A stretch of 64,000 nt of DNA from Mucilaginibacter sp. CSA2-8R (GTDB taxonomy: Bacteria > Bacteroidota > Bacteroidia > Sphingobacteriales > Sphingobacteriaceae), in NCBI RefSeq assembly GCF_038806765.1, contig NZ_CP152389.1:124001-188000 (forward strand), given 5' to 3'. The notes below the pieces were generated by a model. The model had not been told where the DNA came from. It did not search any database and saw only the letters and a list, made by a program, of their open reading frames with translations. Made by a program: the position numbers and the translations under genes. Below, one piece after another: positions 16,343 to 24,804 of this stretch (the stretch's first letter is position 1; each line of letters starts with the position of its first letter).

Positions 16343-17404
16343 TTAGTCTTTGATAGAAACCGAAACATTTACGCTCATACCGGCGCGCAATTTGTCTAAG
16401 GTTTCTTTATTGGCGTTTATTTTAATTTTAACAGGTACGCGTTGTACTACCTTTACAAAGTTACCGGTAGCATTATCCGGAGGCAGTAAAGAAAAACGAG
16501 CGCCGGTAGCTGGCGAAAAGTTATAAACCGAGCCTTCAATATCCAGGTCAGGAAAAGCGTCAACTTCAATTTTTACTTTCTGGCCGTTGCGCAAGTGCTC
16601 TAACTGAGTTTCTTTAAAGTTGGCGGTAACATATAAGCTGTTATCGTTAACTACCGAAAACAAAGTTTGCCCGGCTTGTACCAATTGGCCTAACTGTACG
16701 CTCTTTTTAGAGGTGATACCACTGGCCGGTGCTTTAATGGTAGTATAGGTTAACTGTAGTTTAGCAAAGTCAACATCAGCCTGGCGAGCGTTAACACCGG
16801 TGTTGGTAACCTTTAATTGATTGCGGGTAGTACCTACTTGTTGTTGTGCAGCTTTATACTGATCTATAGCCGCCTGGTAATTAGCCCTAGCTACCTGCAA
16901 GTCAGATTTAGACTGGTCAAACTGTTGCTGGGTAATCGAGCCGTCTTTAACCAGATTAGCGTAACGTGCATAATCTTTTTGCATTTTTTCCAGTTTAGCA
17001 GCAGCAGAAGTAACTTGTGCTTTAGCGCTGGCTGCGTTAGCTGCTGTGCTGTAAATCTGCGATTCGCCTACACCTATGCTAGCGCCTGCACCTTGCTGTG
17101 CAGCTTGTGCCTGCTCTAACTTAACGCGGTAATCGCGGTCGTCAATTCTAACCAGTACCTGGCCTTTGTCAACGTGTTGGTTATCTTCAAAAAAGATGCT
17201 GTCCACATAGCCGCCTACGCGGGCAACCACCGGACTAATGTCAGCATCAACTTGCGCATCGTCAGTGTCTTCGTGCTTACTTGAATAAATGTATTCTTTT
17301 ATACCGAAAATTAAACCTGCAATAATGATGATACCTAATATGATAGGTATAACCCGGTTAGGTTTTTTCTTCTCTTCGTGTTGAATTTCTTGTTCTTGTG
17401 CCAT
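16343..17404 (-). CDS. HlyD/EmrA-type membrane fusion protein
   Basis: 353-residue periplasmic adaptor of the efflux complex. A short cytosolic, charged N-terminus precedes one transmembrane helix (VIPIILGIIIIAGLIFGI). The lipoyl half-motif ARVGGYVDSIFFEDNQHVDKGQVL follows, then a long Ala/Gln-rich coiled-coil hairpin (about 85-200). The second lipoyl half is IKAPASGITSKKSVQLGQLV, and a beta-barrel carries the VTANFKETQL signature. It lies 29 bases downstream of the TolC-like gene and 6 upstream of the permease, consistent with one operon. Confidence 0.92.
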   Translation of the reverse strand: MAQEQEIQHEEKKKPNRVIPIILGIIIIAGLIFGIKEYIYSSKHEDTDDAQVDADISPVVARVGGYVDSIFFEDNQHVDKGQVLVRIDDRDYRVKLEQAQAAQQGAGASIGVGESQIYSTAANAASAKAQVTSAAAKLEKMQKDYARYANLVKDGSITQQQFDQSKSDLQVARANYQAAIDQYKAAQQQVGTTRNQLKVTNTGVNARQADVDFAKLQLTYTTIKAPASGITSKKSVQLGQLVQAGQTLFSVVNDNSLYVTANFKETQLEHLRNGQKVKIEVDAFPDLDIEGSVYNFSPATGARFSLLPPDNATGNFVKVVQRVPVKIKINANKETLDKLRAGMSVNVSVSIKD

Positions 17405-17433
17405 TGTATTAATAGTAGAGTTGTGTTGTTTTA

Positions 17434-18807
17434 TTATTTAGTAAGTTTTCCGGTTGCTTTTAACAGGTTGTAATAAGCTAGTACAGCGTCAGCTTTGGCT
17501 AATTCTAAGTTAATCTGGGCTTGGTACAGTAAAGTTTCAGCATCAGCACGGTCTGTGGCCGAGGCGGTTGAGTTTGCATACTTTGATGTCAGGATGCGGT
17601 TATTCTCGGTAGCCTGTTCAATCGAGGTTTCGAGCAGTTTAATCTTATTAACAGATGTTAGGTAGTTTTGATAATTCTGGTTAACCTCTGTCTTTACGTT
17701 ATCAACCGTTATGCCTTTTTCAATCACGGTTTGTTCGCGCTGAACGCGAGCTTCGGCTACTTTATTTTTATTGCTCCAAAGTGAACCAAAGTTCCAGTTT
17801 AAAGCCAAACCTGCTGTTAAAGGCGTAATAAATTTACCACTGTTAGGAAACGGATTAGCCGAGGCGTTAACGTAGTATAAGCCAGCAGTTGCCGCTACAG
17901 TAGGTAGCTTGTTGGCCTGTACGTTTTTGATGTTGGTTTCGGCTACGCGAGTACGCAAATCAATAGTGCGCAGTTCCTGGCGGTCGGTTAAGGCTGTATC
18001 CAGGTAACTGGCTAATGGTGCTACCTGCAAACTATTATTGGTTATCTGGTCTATGTTAATTTGGGTACTTTCAGGCAATCCCAATAAAATGTCAAGACTG
18101 TAGTTAATTACTTTGCGGTTGCTTTCCAGTTCAATGCCGTTCAGTTCAACATTTGAACGCTGCAGCTGGAAACGCAATACGTCGTTACGGGTTACAATGC
18201 CCTGATCAAAAAAGCGTTGTGCCTGGTGTATCTGCTGGTCAATCGCTTTTAAGTTTTGCTCCACAACGCGTTTGCTTTGTAAAACCTTATACAGATTATA
18301 GTAAGCGTTAACTACGTTCAGGGCAATTTGCTCTTTATCCTTATCGGCATCCAGTTTAGCTACCTGGATCAGTAAATCAGTAGATTCTTTAGCATAGCGT
18401 AAGCGGCCACCGCCATATATTACTTCTTCAACCGATACAATACCTAAATTAGCGTTAGCACTTTTAGGCAGACTAAAAGAGGCATCGGGGCCTAAATCTA
18501 ACCGGTTAGCCGGTATTTGAGCGCGGCTGTACATAAAACTGGCGCTTCCGGTTGGCAATGCCTGGTCTTTAGCCTGGTTATACTGCGTTACGGCGCGGTC
18601 AATTTTTGATTGTGAGTACTTTAAGGTTTTGCTGTTTTCTACCCCTAACTTAATGGCTTCATCCAGGGTAAGGGTACGGTCTTGGGCAGCAGCCGGATTG
18701 CCTAACACCATTGCCGTAACAACGGCAGCAATGCCCGCACGCCATGGCTTTGCCAGGAGCTTTTTTAAAATGTAGTGATTGTCGGTTGTATTAGTGTTCG
18801 TTGTCAT
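17434..18807 (-). CDS. TolC-like outer membrane efflux protein
   Basis: About 457 residues with an Ala-rich signal (GIAAVVTAMVLGNPAAAQ). Two outer-membrane-efflux repeats follow, each beginning with a helix such as LDEAIKLGVENSKTLKYSQSK and containing long coiled-coil segments. It forms the trimeric exit duct for the EmrAB-type pump encoded after it. I chose the ATG at 18805-18807, which overlaps the end of tetR by 17 bases and suggests translational coupling; a TTG at 18816 adds three residues. Similar in type to, but distinct from, the TolC-like protein of the RND operon at 23.5 kb. Confidence 0.88.
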   Translation of the reverse strand: MTTNTNTTDNHYILKKLLAKPWRAGIAAVVTAMVLGNPAAAQDRTLTLDEAIKLGVENSKTLKYSQSKIDRAVTQYNQAKDQALPTGSASFMYSRAQIPANRLDLGPDASFSLPKSANANLGIVSVEEVIYGGGRLRYAKESTDLLIQVAKLDADKDKEQIALNVVNAYYNLYKVLQSKRVVEQNLKAIDQQIHQAQRFFDQGIVTRNDVLRFQLQRSNVELNGIELESNRKVINYSLDILLGLPESTQINIDQITNNSLQVAPLASYLDTALTDRQELRTIDLRTRVAETNIKNVQANKLPTVAATAGLYYVNASANPFPNSGKFITPLTAGLALNWNFGSLWSNKNKVAEARVQREQTVIEKGITVDNVKTEVNQNYQNYLTSVNKIKLLETSIEQATENNRILTSKYANSTASATDRADAETLLYQAQINLELAKADAVLAYYNLLKATGKLTK

Positions 18808-19438
18808 TTTCAACAAGTAAATATGCTTTGAGTAATTTTTTTAGGTAGTTATTTACCCGGGGTTTTAATTTTTCGTCGATGTTTTGCGTATCTTGGGTAT
18901 CATAACCTAACATAATGCTGGCAATCTGCGGCGCATTAACCAACTGGTTTTTAATTCCAAACAGGGTTGCTATAACCATATCAGTATCGGTGTCTTTGCC
19001 AAACTCACCTTTCTCAATGCCCTCATGTAATATTTTTCTGAATTCCAGAACGTTTTGCATCATCATCTGAATAACCTTGTCTGCCAACTCGCCGGTACGC
19101 TTCACTGCCATTTCCTGGTGAATTACCTTCTGAAAACAGTTATTGGTAAAAACCCGATCCAGATAAGCATTTACATATTCTTCAACCTTTTGCCACGAGG
19201 TAGTATTTTCGTTTTTACCAATATCTCTGATTAAGCTATGAAAGGTAGAAGTCCGGCGCTCAAAAATGGCTATCAGCAAGCCTTCTTTAGAGCCGAAATA
19301 ATAGTTAAGCATGGCCATATTTACACCTGCCTCTCCCGAAATTAATCGGGTAGAAGCTCCATCAAAACCATACTCGGCAAATATCCTTTCGGCTACGTCC
19401 AAAATGTGGTCTCTTTTATCAATCTTTTCTTTTTCCAT
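18791..19438 (-). CDS. TetR family repressor of the efflux operon
   Basis: 215-residue dimeric repressor. Its N-terminal helix-turn-helix reads ILDVAERIFAEYGFDGASTRLISGEAGVNMAMLNYYFGSKEGLL, the classic TetR pattern with the AxLNYYF recognition helix. The C-terminal part is the ligand and dimer domain. I chose the ATG at 19436-19438 because the promoter element lies at 19453-19460, so a start at 19465 would be upstream of the transcript. It is first in the operon with tolC, emrA and emrB, and the palindrome at 19457-19478 over its own promoter implies autoregulation relieved by a pump substrate. Confidence 0.9.
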   Translation of the reverse strand: MEKEKIDKRDHILDVAERIFAEYGFDGASTRLISGEAGVNMAMLNYYFGSKEGLLIAIFERRTSTFHSLIRDIGKNENTTSWQKVEEYVNAYLDRVFTNNCFQKVIHQEMAVKRTGELADKVIQMMMQNVLEFRKILHEGIEKGEFGKDTDTDMVIATLFGIKNQLVNAPQIASIMLGYDTQDTQNIDEKLKPRVNNYLKKLLKAYLLVENDNEH

Positions 19439-19452
19439 CACTTTTCGATGTG

Positions 19453-19460
19453 CAAAGTTA
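19453..19460 (-). promoter_or_regulatory. -7 promoter element of the tetR-efflux operon
   Basis: The complement reads TAACTTTG, an exact TAnnTTTG, 14 bases upstream of the tetR ATG. It overlaps the palindromic operator. Confidence 0.65.
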
Positions 19461-19478
19461 ATCAAACGATTGATTAAC
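19457..19478. promoter_or_regulatory. TetR operator, 22-bp inverted repeat
   Basis: Arms GTTAATCAA and TTGATTAAC are perfect inverted repeats separated by ACGA. The site covers the -7 element and the spacer of the tetR promoter, where a bound TetR dimer would block RNA polymerase. Length and symmetry are typical for this family. Confidence 0.75.
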
Positions 19479-19627
19479 CGTTAGTGAATCTTGTAATGTT
19501 TATGTAAAATGCTTGAAATCAAAACTAAAAAAGGCTTTATTCATTGACATATTTAAAGCCTAATACCTTAGCTTTCTTATTTGTTTTCAATATTTGCACA
19601 AACGATACAAGTGTAATTTACTTGCTT

Positions 19628-22084
19628 ATGAAAATATCTAAACTACTACCTTTACTGCTATTGCTGGTGCATGTGAGTTTCGCACAAACAGCGCCGCCGG
19701 CTGATATAGCTACTATAAAACAGGATTTTAAAAAGCTAAGCGTATTAGGTAGCGTACTATATGTTGCCGCCCACCCGGATGATGAGAATACACGTTTGCT
19801 GGCTTATTTAGCACAGGAGAAAGGTTACCGAACCGGCTACCTGGCTTTAACCCGTGGCGATGGCGGGCAAAACCTGATTGGCAACGAACAGGCCGAACTG
19901 TTAGGGCTAATTCGTACCCAGGAGCTGTTAGCTGCCCGGCGTGTGGACGGTGCAGAACAGTTTTTTACCCGGGCTAATGATTTTGGCTTTTCTAAAGGGC
20001 CGGAAGAAACTTTAAAAATATGGGATCGCGATAAAATTTTGGGCGATATGGTTTGGGTGATACGCCAGTTTAAACCCGATGTAATGATTTGCCGCTTCCC
20101 AACTACCGGCGAGGGTGGACATGGGCACCACACTTCATCAGCCATATTGGCGCAGGAGGCATTTGCTGCTGCTGCCGATCCGAAACGATACCCTGAACAG
20201 CTAAAATATGTGCAGCCATGGCAAGCCAAACGTTTGTTATGGAATACCTTTAATTTCGGTAGCGCTAATACTACCAGCGATAGCCAGTTTAAGATTGATG
20301 TGGGCGTATACAACCCGATATTAGGAAAAGGCTATGGCGAAATTGCTGCCGAGAGCCGTTCTAACCATAAATCGCAGGGCTTCGGGTCGGCGCGCCAGCG
20401 CGGCCGGGCTTTAGAATATTTTAAAACCCTGTTGGGCGATGCTCCGCAAAACGAATTGCTGGATGGTGTAACTACTAACTGGCGCCGGGTTAAAGGCGGC
20501 GAAGATATTGCTGCAAACTTAACTGCAGTTACCAGGGATTTTGATGCCAATAGTCCCGAAAAATCAGTACAGGCGCTGGTACAGTTACGCAGTAAGATAG
20601 AAAAGGTACCGGATGCTTACTGGCGTACACAAAAAATAAAGCAATTGGATGATTTGATAGCTGCATGTGCAGGTTTGTGGTTTGAAAGCTACGCTACCGA
20701 AGCCAGCTATGCTCTGGGCGATAGCATTTCTATCCGCGCACATGTGCTCGACCGCTACAACGACCAGGTAAAACTGAAAGGTATCAGCATACAAAAGCAG
20801 GCATTAATCTTTGGTAATGCAGGTATAACTATACCGGCTAATCAATTACAAGAAAAATTAATTAAAGCTTATGCAGCCACAGTAACACAGCCTTACTGGC
20901 TTAGTCAACCGCACGGCATTGGTACATATACGTTAAATGACGACCGGCTGGCAGGGAATCCCGAAAATCCGGATGTGCTGAAAGTAACGTACGAATTTAT
21001 TATTGACGGCAAACCTATCAGTTTTGAGCGCCGCCTGGCCTACAAGTACGTTGACCCGGTTAGGGGAGAGGTTTACCAACCTATTGAAATTGCTCCACCG
21101 TTTACCGCCACAATCGAGAACAAAGTTTATGTGTATAGTAACACACAGCCGCAGCATTTACAGGTAAAACTTAAAAGCTTTACCAACGGTGGCGGCAGTA
21201 TCAGCATTAAACCGGTAGCCGGTTGGCAGGTAAGCCCGGCTGTAATTAATTTCAGTAATAAGCACAAAGGTGACGAGTGGACAGAAAATTTTACTATTAC
21301 GTCTACTGCATCTGCTAAAAATGGTATTGCGCAGGCGTTAGTAACTGCTAATGGCCAAGCATTCAGCATGGGTTTGCAACGCATTAGGTATGAGCATATT
21401 CCTAACATTACGTTATTCCCGCCGGCTCAAGCTAAGCTGGTTAACCTGGATTTGAAAACAGCCGGTAAACGGATTGGCTACATAGCCGGCGCGGGCGACT
21501 TTATACCTGAAGCGCTGAGACAGGTGGGTTACGATGTACATTTCCTGACCGAAGGCGAAATTATGAATACTGACTTGTCTTACTATGATGCTATAGTAAC
21601 CGGTGTTAGAGCTTACAATGTTGATACGCGGTTGGCGTTTGAGCAGCCTAAGTTAATGGAGTATGTAAAAAATGGTGGCAACCTGGTGGTGCAGTATAAT
21701 AATTTTGCCGGTTTAGTGGTGCCGCAAATTGGCCCGTATCCGTTTAATGTAGTTAACCAGCGGGTAACCGACGAGTTTGCTAAAGTAACTGTTACTGACC
21801 CGCAAAGCGCTTTGTTAAACTATCCTAATAAAATTACCCAAGCCGATTTTGATGGATGGGTACAAGAACGGGGCTTGTATTTTGTAAGCAATATTGCTCC
21901 CGAATACAAAACCTTATTTGAAATGAATGATGTGGGCGAAAACCCCAACAAAGGGTCATTAATTACCGCTGATTATGGCAAGGGCAGGTTTGTCTACACA
22001 TCGCTAGCGTTTTTCAGGCAATTGCCTGCAGGCGTACCAGGCGCTTACCGCTTGTTTGTAAATCTATTAAGTAAGCCTAAATAA
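19628..22084 (+). CDS. PIG-L family deacetylase with C-terminal ThuA-like region
   Basis: 818-residue exported protein. A signal peptide (LLPLLLLLVHVSFAQ) precedes an LmbE/PIG-L domain with AAHPDDE (zinc ligands H, D, D), LTRGDGGQN and GEGGHGHHTSS. Enzymes of this fold deacetylate GlcNAc-type amino sugars or related amides. The middle is beta-rich. The last 200 residues (IGYIAGAGDFIPEALRQVGY, YDAIVTGVRAYN, VKNGGNLVVQYN) resemble a ThuA or class I glutamine-amidotransferase fold, possibly for sugar binding. I chose the ATG at 19628 for the signal peptide; the frame is open to 19544 but the extra residues look unnatural. Substrate unknown. Confidence 0.82.
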   Translation: MKISKLLPLLLLLVHVSFAQTAPPADIATIKQDFKKLSVLGSVLYVAAHPDDENTRLLAYLAQEKGYRTGYLALTRGDGGQNLIGNEQAELLGLIRTQELLAARRVDGAEQFFTRANDFGFSKGPEETLKIWDRDKILGDMVWVIRQFKPDVMICRFPTTGEGGHGHHTSSAILAQEAFAAAADPKRYPEQLKYVQPWQAKRLLWNTFNFGSANTTSDSQFKIDVGVYNPILGKGYGEIAAESRSNHKSQGFGSARQRGRALEYFKTLLGDAPQNELLDGVTTNWRRVKGGEDIAANLTAVTRDFDANSPEKSVQALVQLRSKIEKVPDAYWRTQKIKQLDDLIAACAGLWFESYATEASYALGDSISIRAHVLDRYNDQVKLKGISIQKQALIFGNAGITIPANQLQEKLIKAYAATVTQPYWLSQPHGIGTYTLNDDRLAGNPENPDVLKVTYEFIIDGKPISFERRLAYKYVDPVRGEVYQPIEIAPPFTATIENKVYVYSNTQPQHLQVKLKSFTNGGGSISIKPVAGWQVSPAVINFSNKHKGDEWTENFTITSTASAKNGIAQALVTANGQAFSMGLQRIRYEHIPNITLFPPAQAKLVNLDLKTAGKRIGYIAGAGDFIPEALRQVGYDVHFLTEGEIMNTDLSYYDAIVTGVRAYNVDTRLAFEQPKLMEYVKNGGNLVVQYNNFAGLVVPQIGPYPFNVVNQRVTDEFAKVTVTDPQSALLNYPNKITQADFDGWVQERGLYFVSNIAPEYKTLFEMNDVGENPNKGSLITADYGKGRFVYTSLAFFRQLPAGVPGAYRLFVNLLSKPK

Positions 22085-22106
22085 AAATTTGCGGATGATT
22101 ATAGAT

Positions 22107-22154
22107 AGCTTGTGCTTAGCCGACTCTGTTTCGGTCAAGCACAAGCTGTTTTTT
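22107..22154. terminator. Terminator after PIG-L gene
   Basis: Perfect 11-bp stem AGCTTGTGCTT/AAGCACAAGCT with an inner GCCGA/TCGGT pairing, followed by GTTTTTT. It also lies just past the end of the converging kinase gene. Confidence 0.85.
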
Positions 22155-22165
22155 AAACAGAAACT

Positions 22166-23032
22166 TTATTCCTGAACCTGTATATGATTGCGGCTAATAA
22201 TAAAGTGAAGTAAATCATCAATAGGGTGGCGGATAATTTTACCAACGGCAATGCCGTTTTCTTGGCATAAAGCTTTAAGCTCTTCGCGGAAAAAGTAAGC
22301 GATAGAGCCTACAAAGTGACAAACGTGCTGTTGATATTCGGGGTAGGATTTAATATTAATTTCGATGAAATCGGTTAAGCCTTTTTTGAGCAGGTTTTTA
22401 CCATACTCTGTATCTTTAATCACCGACATAAAGCTGGCGAACGAAGCCAAGTAGGAGTTAGCCCTACGCTCAAAATACACATGAGTAATCACCTCGTTTT
22501 TAGTTAAGTGATAGGCTTCTTTAAATTGCGCCTGTACCTCGGCAGGCATTACGCCATATAGGTACTGTGTAATTAAAGCCTTACCAAACCAAGTGCCCGA
22601 GCCTTCGTCGCCTAAAATATAGCCCAGGCCATGTTTGCCTGCCGACACTTCTTCGCCATTAAAAAACGAAATATTAGAGCCGGTACCCATTACGCATACC
22701 AAACCTTTATGGCTGCCACAAGTAGCGTACGCAGAACCTAATAAATCACTGTCCACACTAACAAACGCACGAGGAAATAATTGTGTAAGGGCGTTAGAAA
22801 TTACCTCACGCTTGTCGGGGCTGGAGCAGCCCGCGCCAAAAAAGTAAATTTCTTCAATCAGCGGAAAATGGTTAACCATTACCGGTGCATCATCCTGAAT
22901 AATTTTAACGATTTCTTTTTCGGATAAAAAATACGGATTTAAGCCGCCTGTACTAAATTTTACCGGCTTTTGCTTATCTGATGCCAGCACCCAGTCGGTT
23001 TTTGTAGATCCGCTATCGGCTACTAATATCAT
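22166..23032 (-). CDS. BadF/BcrA-type ATPase, N-acetylglucosamine kinase-like
   Basis: 288-residue sugar-kinase fold protein. It starts LVADSGSTKTDWVLA, the phosphate-1 loop of the ASKHA superfamily, and continues with VSVDSDLLGSAYA and CVMGTGSNISFF (phosphate-2) then LGYILGDEGSGTWFG (adenosine motif). This order matches eukaryotic-type GlcNAc kinase homologues, which phosphorylate free GlcNAc recovered from cell-wall turnover. The family also includes benzoyl-CoA reductase activators, but these carry cysteine ligands that are absent here. Its ATG overlaps the stop of the upstream response regulator by 4 bases, suggesting translational coupling. nagA, the next enzyme in GlcNAc use, is in the same window but 37 kb away. 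Confidence 0.82.
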   Translation of the reverse strand: MILVADSGSTKTDWVLASDKQKPVKFSTGGLNPYFLSEKEIVKIIQDDAPVMVNHFPLIEEIYFFGAGCSSPDKREVISNALTQLFPRAFVSVDSDLLGSAYATCGSHKGLVCVMGTGSNISFFNGEEVSAGKHGLGYILGDEGSGTWFGKALITQYLYGVMPAEVQAQFKEAYHLTKNEVITHVYFERRANSYLASFASFMSVIKDTEYGKNLLKKGLTDFIEINIKSYPEYQQHVCHFVGSIAYFFREELKALCQENGIAVGKIIRHPIDDLLHFIISRNHIQVQE

Positions 23033-23418
23033 GCGCTCAGTTCTTCCAGTATTTTTTGGGTAATGGGTTTATGAATAAACTGCGTAATGTATTTATTCTG
23101 ACCAGAGCGTTTTACATCAACCGGGTCAAGAGACGAAGAAAGCATAAATATTTTGCTGGCGCTTTTATTTTGCTCCGGAAGCTTATCATACTCCTGCAAA
23201 AATTCAAAACCATTCATCATTGGCATCCGCAAATCCAGAAAAATTACATCCGGCTTTACCTGGCCGGTCTTAATGGCTTCGATAGCATCGAAAGCAGACT
23301 GCTGTACCACGATGTTTTCGGCAAAGTTGCTGTTTTCTAATATACGTCTGGTGACAAAATTATCAATGTAATTGTCATCAATCAGCAAACAGGTTTTATA
23401 GCCTTTATACATGGTCAT
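23029..23418 (-). CDS. Single-domain response regulator
   Basis: 129-residue CheY-like receiver with no output domain. The acidic pair is at LLIDDN (residues 14-15), the phospho-acceptor is Asp62 in IFLDLRMP, the switch Ser lies in FMLSSS and the conserved Lys in FIHKP. I chose the ATG at 23416-23418; another ATG at 23412 would remove two residues. It overlaps the GlcNAc-kinase-like gene by 4 bases. No sensor kinase lies next to it, so its phosphate source is unknown. It resembles, but is not the same as, the response regulator at 56141. Confidence 0.88.
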   Translation of the reverse strand: MTMYKGYKTCLLIDDNYIDNFVTRRILENSNFAENIVVQQSAFDAIEAIKTGQVKPDVIFLDLRMPMMNGFEFLQEYDKLPEQNKSASKIFMLSSSLDPVDVKRSGQNKYITQFIHKPITQKILEELSA

Positions 23419-23462
23419 CAAATTTATGCTTTTGCAGCAATAAAAAAAATAAAGTATATGTT

Positions 23463-24797
23463 TTACTGTATGTTAATATTGCCTGTAATTTGTTTTAATG
23501 TAGTTTCGGCTACCTTAGATTGATACTGAGCATTAAAAAATATAGATTGGGCATTCAGGTAGTTACGTTGTGCCTCGCGTATCTCAAGTGGGGTGATAGT
23601 TCCGAGCCGGTATTTGGCTAAAGAAATATCCAGGCTTTTGCGGGCCAGCTCTACATTTAACTGGCCAAGCTTAATTAAATCCAATCCTGATAAGTAGCTG
23701 CTGTAAAGCGTATTAATTTGGGCCTCAACTTCTACATGGGTACGCGCTACGTTAATCTTCGAATTTTCAATCTGTAATTTAGCATTACGTTCGCGGCGCC
23801 ACTGGTTAAAGCCGTCAAATATATTTATGGTGGCCGCCAGTCCGTAGTTAAGTCCGTTAGAGTTTTGCACCCTGGCAAAGCCTGCCGGGTTGCGGCTGGT
23901 ATTCCAGTTATAACCAGTATTTACCGTAAGCTGAGGGTAACGGGTGGACCGTACCTGCTTTAAGTTAATTTCGGAAATGCGCTGACTGATGGCGGCAGAT
24001 AATACAGCCGGGTTTTGCGTTTGTGCTTGGTTAATAATATCGGCCAGTACAAGTTTTTCATCTACAATAATGGTATCAGACACATTAAATTCGGTAGCCG
24101 GATCGCGCGAAATGATGCGGTTAAGCTCAATTTTGCTCGCTTTAAAATTTTGCAGCTGGCTAATCAAAGTCGATGTATCGGTGTTTAAAGCTACTTCAGC
24201 GTTGTACACATCCAAACGTGCCACACGCCCAACCTGAAAGCGATCGTTAGCATAACGTAGTTGAGTACGCGATATGGCAATAACGCTTTGCAGCGCCTCA
24301 ATTTGTTTTTGCTGATTAATGAGGTCGTAATAACCGTTTAATACTGCGGCTACAGTTTGTTGTACAGTATCGCGCAACCTTACCTGTCCCAGCTTGTCGC
24401 GCTGCTTTAAGGCGTCGTACGTAGCAAACATATTAAAGCCATCAAATACGGTCCAGTTTAAGGTAGCGCCGTAATTATTGCCGGTATTATTAGCTCCGAT
24501 AATACGGTTCACCGTATTATCGGACCGCGTTTGGGTAGTATTTAAAATACTGTTAGCAATGGTATAAGTACCACTTACTGTTGGGAGTATACCTGCATTA
24601 CCAAGAGTGACGTTATTGCTTGCTATTTTAGAGGTATTGCGTGATAAACGTATATTATAATTATTTTGCAATGCAATTTCCATTGCATCTTTTAAGGTTA
24701 GTGTAGGGGCGCCGGGTACCTTGCCGGGTTGTGCCTTTACGGAGGTAAAAACCGTAAAGCATACTATGGCAAGGCAAAACAGATTTCTTAAACTCAT
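23463..24797 (-). CDS. TolC-like outer membrane channel of RND pump
   Basis: About 444 residues with signal FCLAIVCFTVFTSVKAQ and two efflux-channel repeats beginning TLKDAMEIALQNNYNIRL. C-terminal RLGTITPLEIREAQRNYLNAQ is the usual last coiled coil. It is the third gene of the MFP-RND-TolC operon and should form the trimeric outer-membrane duct. I chose the ATG at 24795-24797, 7 bases after the RND stop; an in-frame TTG at 24818 would overlap it. Confidence 0.88.
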   Translation of the reverse strand: MSLRNLFCLAIVCFTVFTSVKAQPGKVPGAPTLTLKDAMEIALQNNYNIRLSRNTSKIASNNVTLGNAGILPTVSGTYTIANSILNTTQTRSDNTVNRIIGANNTGNNYGATLNWTVFDGFNMFATYDALKQRDKLGQVRLRDTVQQTVAAVLNGYYDLINQQKQIEALQSVIAISRTQLRYANDRFQVGRVARLDVYNAEVALNTDTSTLISQLQNFKASKIELNRIISRDPATEFNVSDTIIVDEKLVLADIINQAQTQNPAVLSAAISQRISEINLKQVRSTRYPQLTVNTGYNWNTSRNPAGFARVQNSNGLNYGLAATINIFDGFNQWRRERNAKLQIENSKINVARTHVEVEAQINTLYSSYLSGLDLIKLGQLNVELARKSLDISLAKYRLGTITPLEIREAQRNYLNAQSIFFNAQYQSKVAETTLKQITGNINIQ

Positions 24798-24804
24798 AGA
24801 ATAC

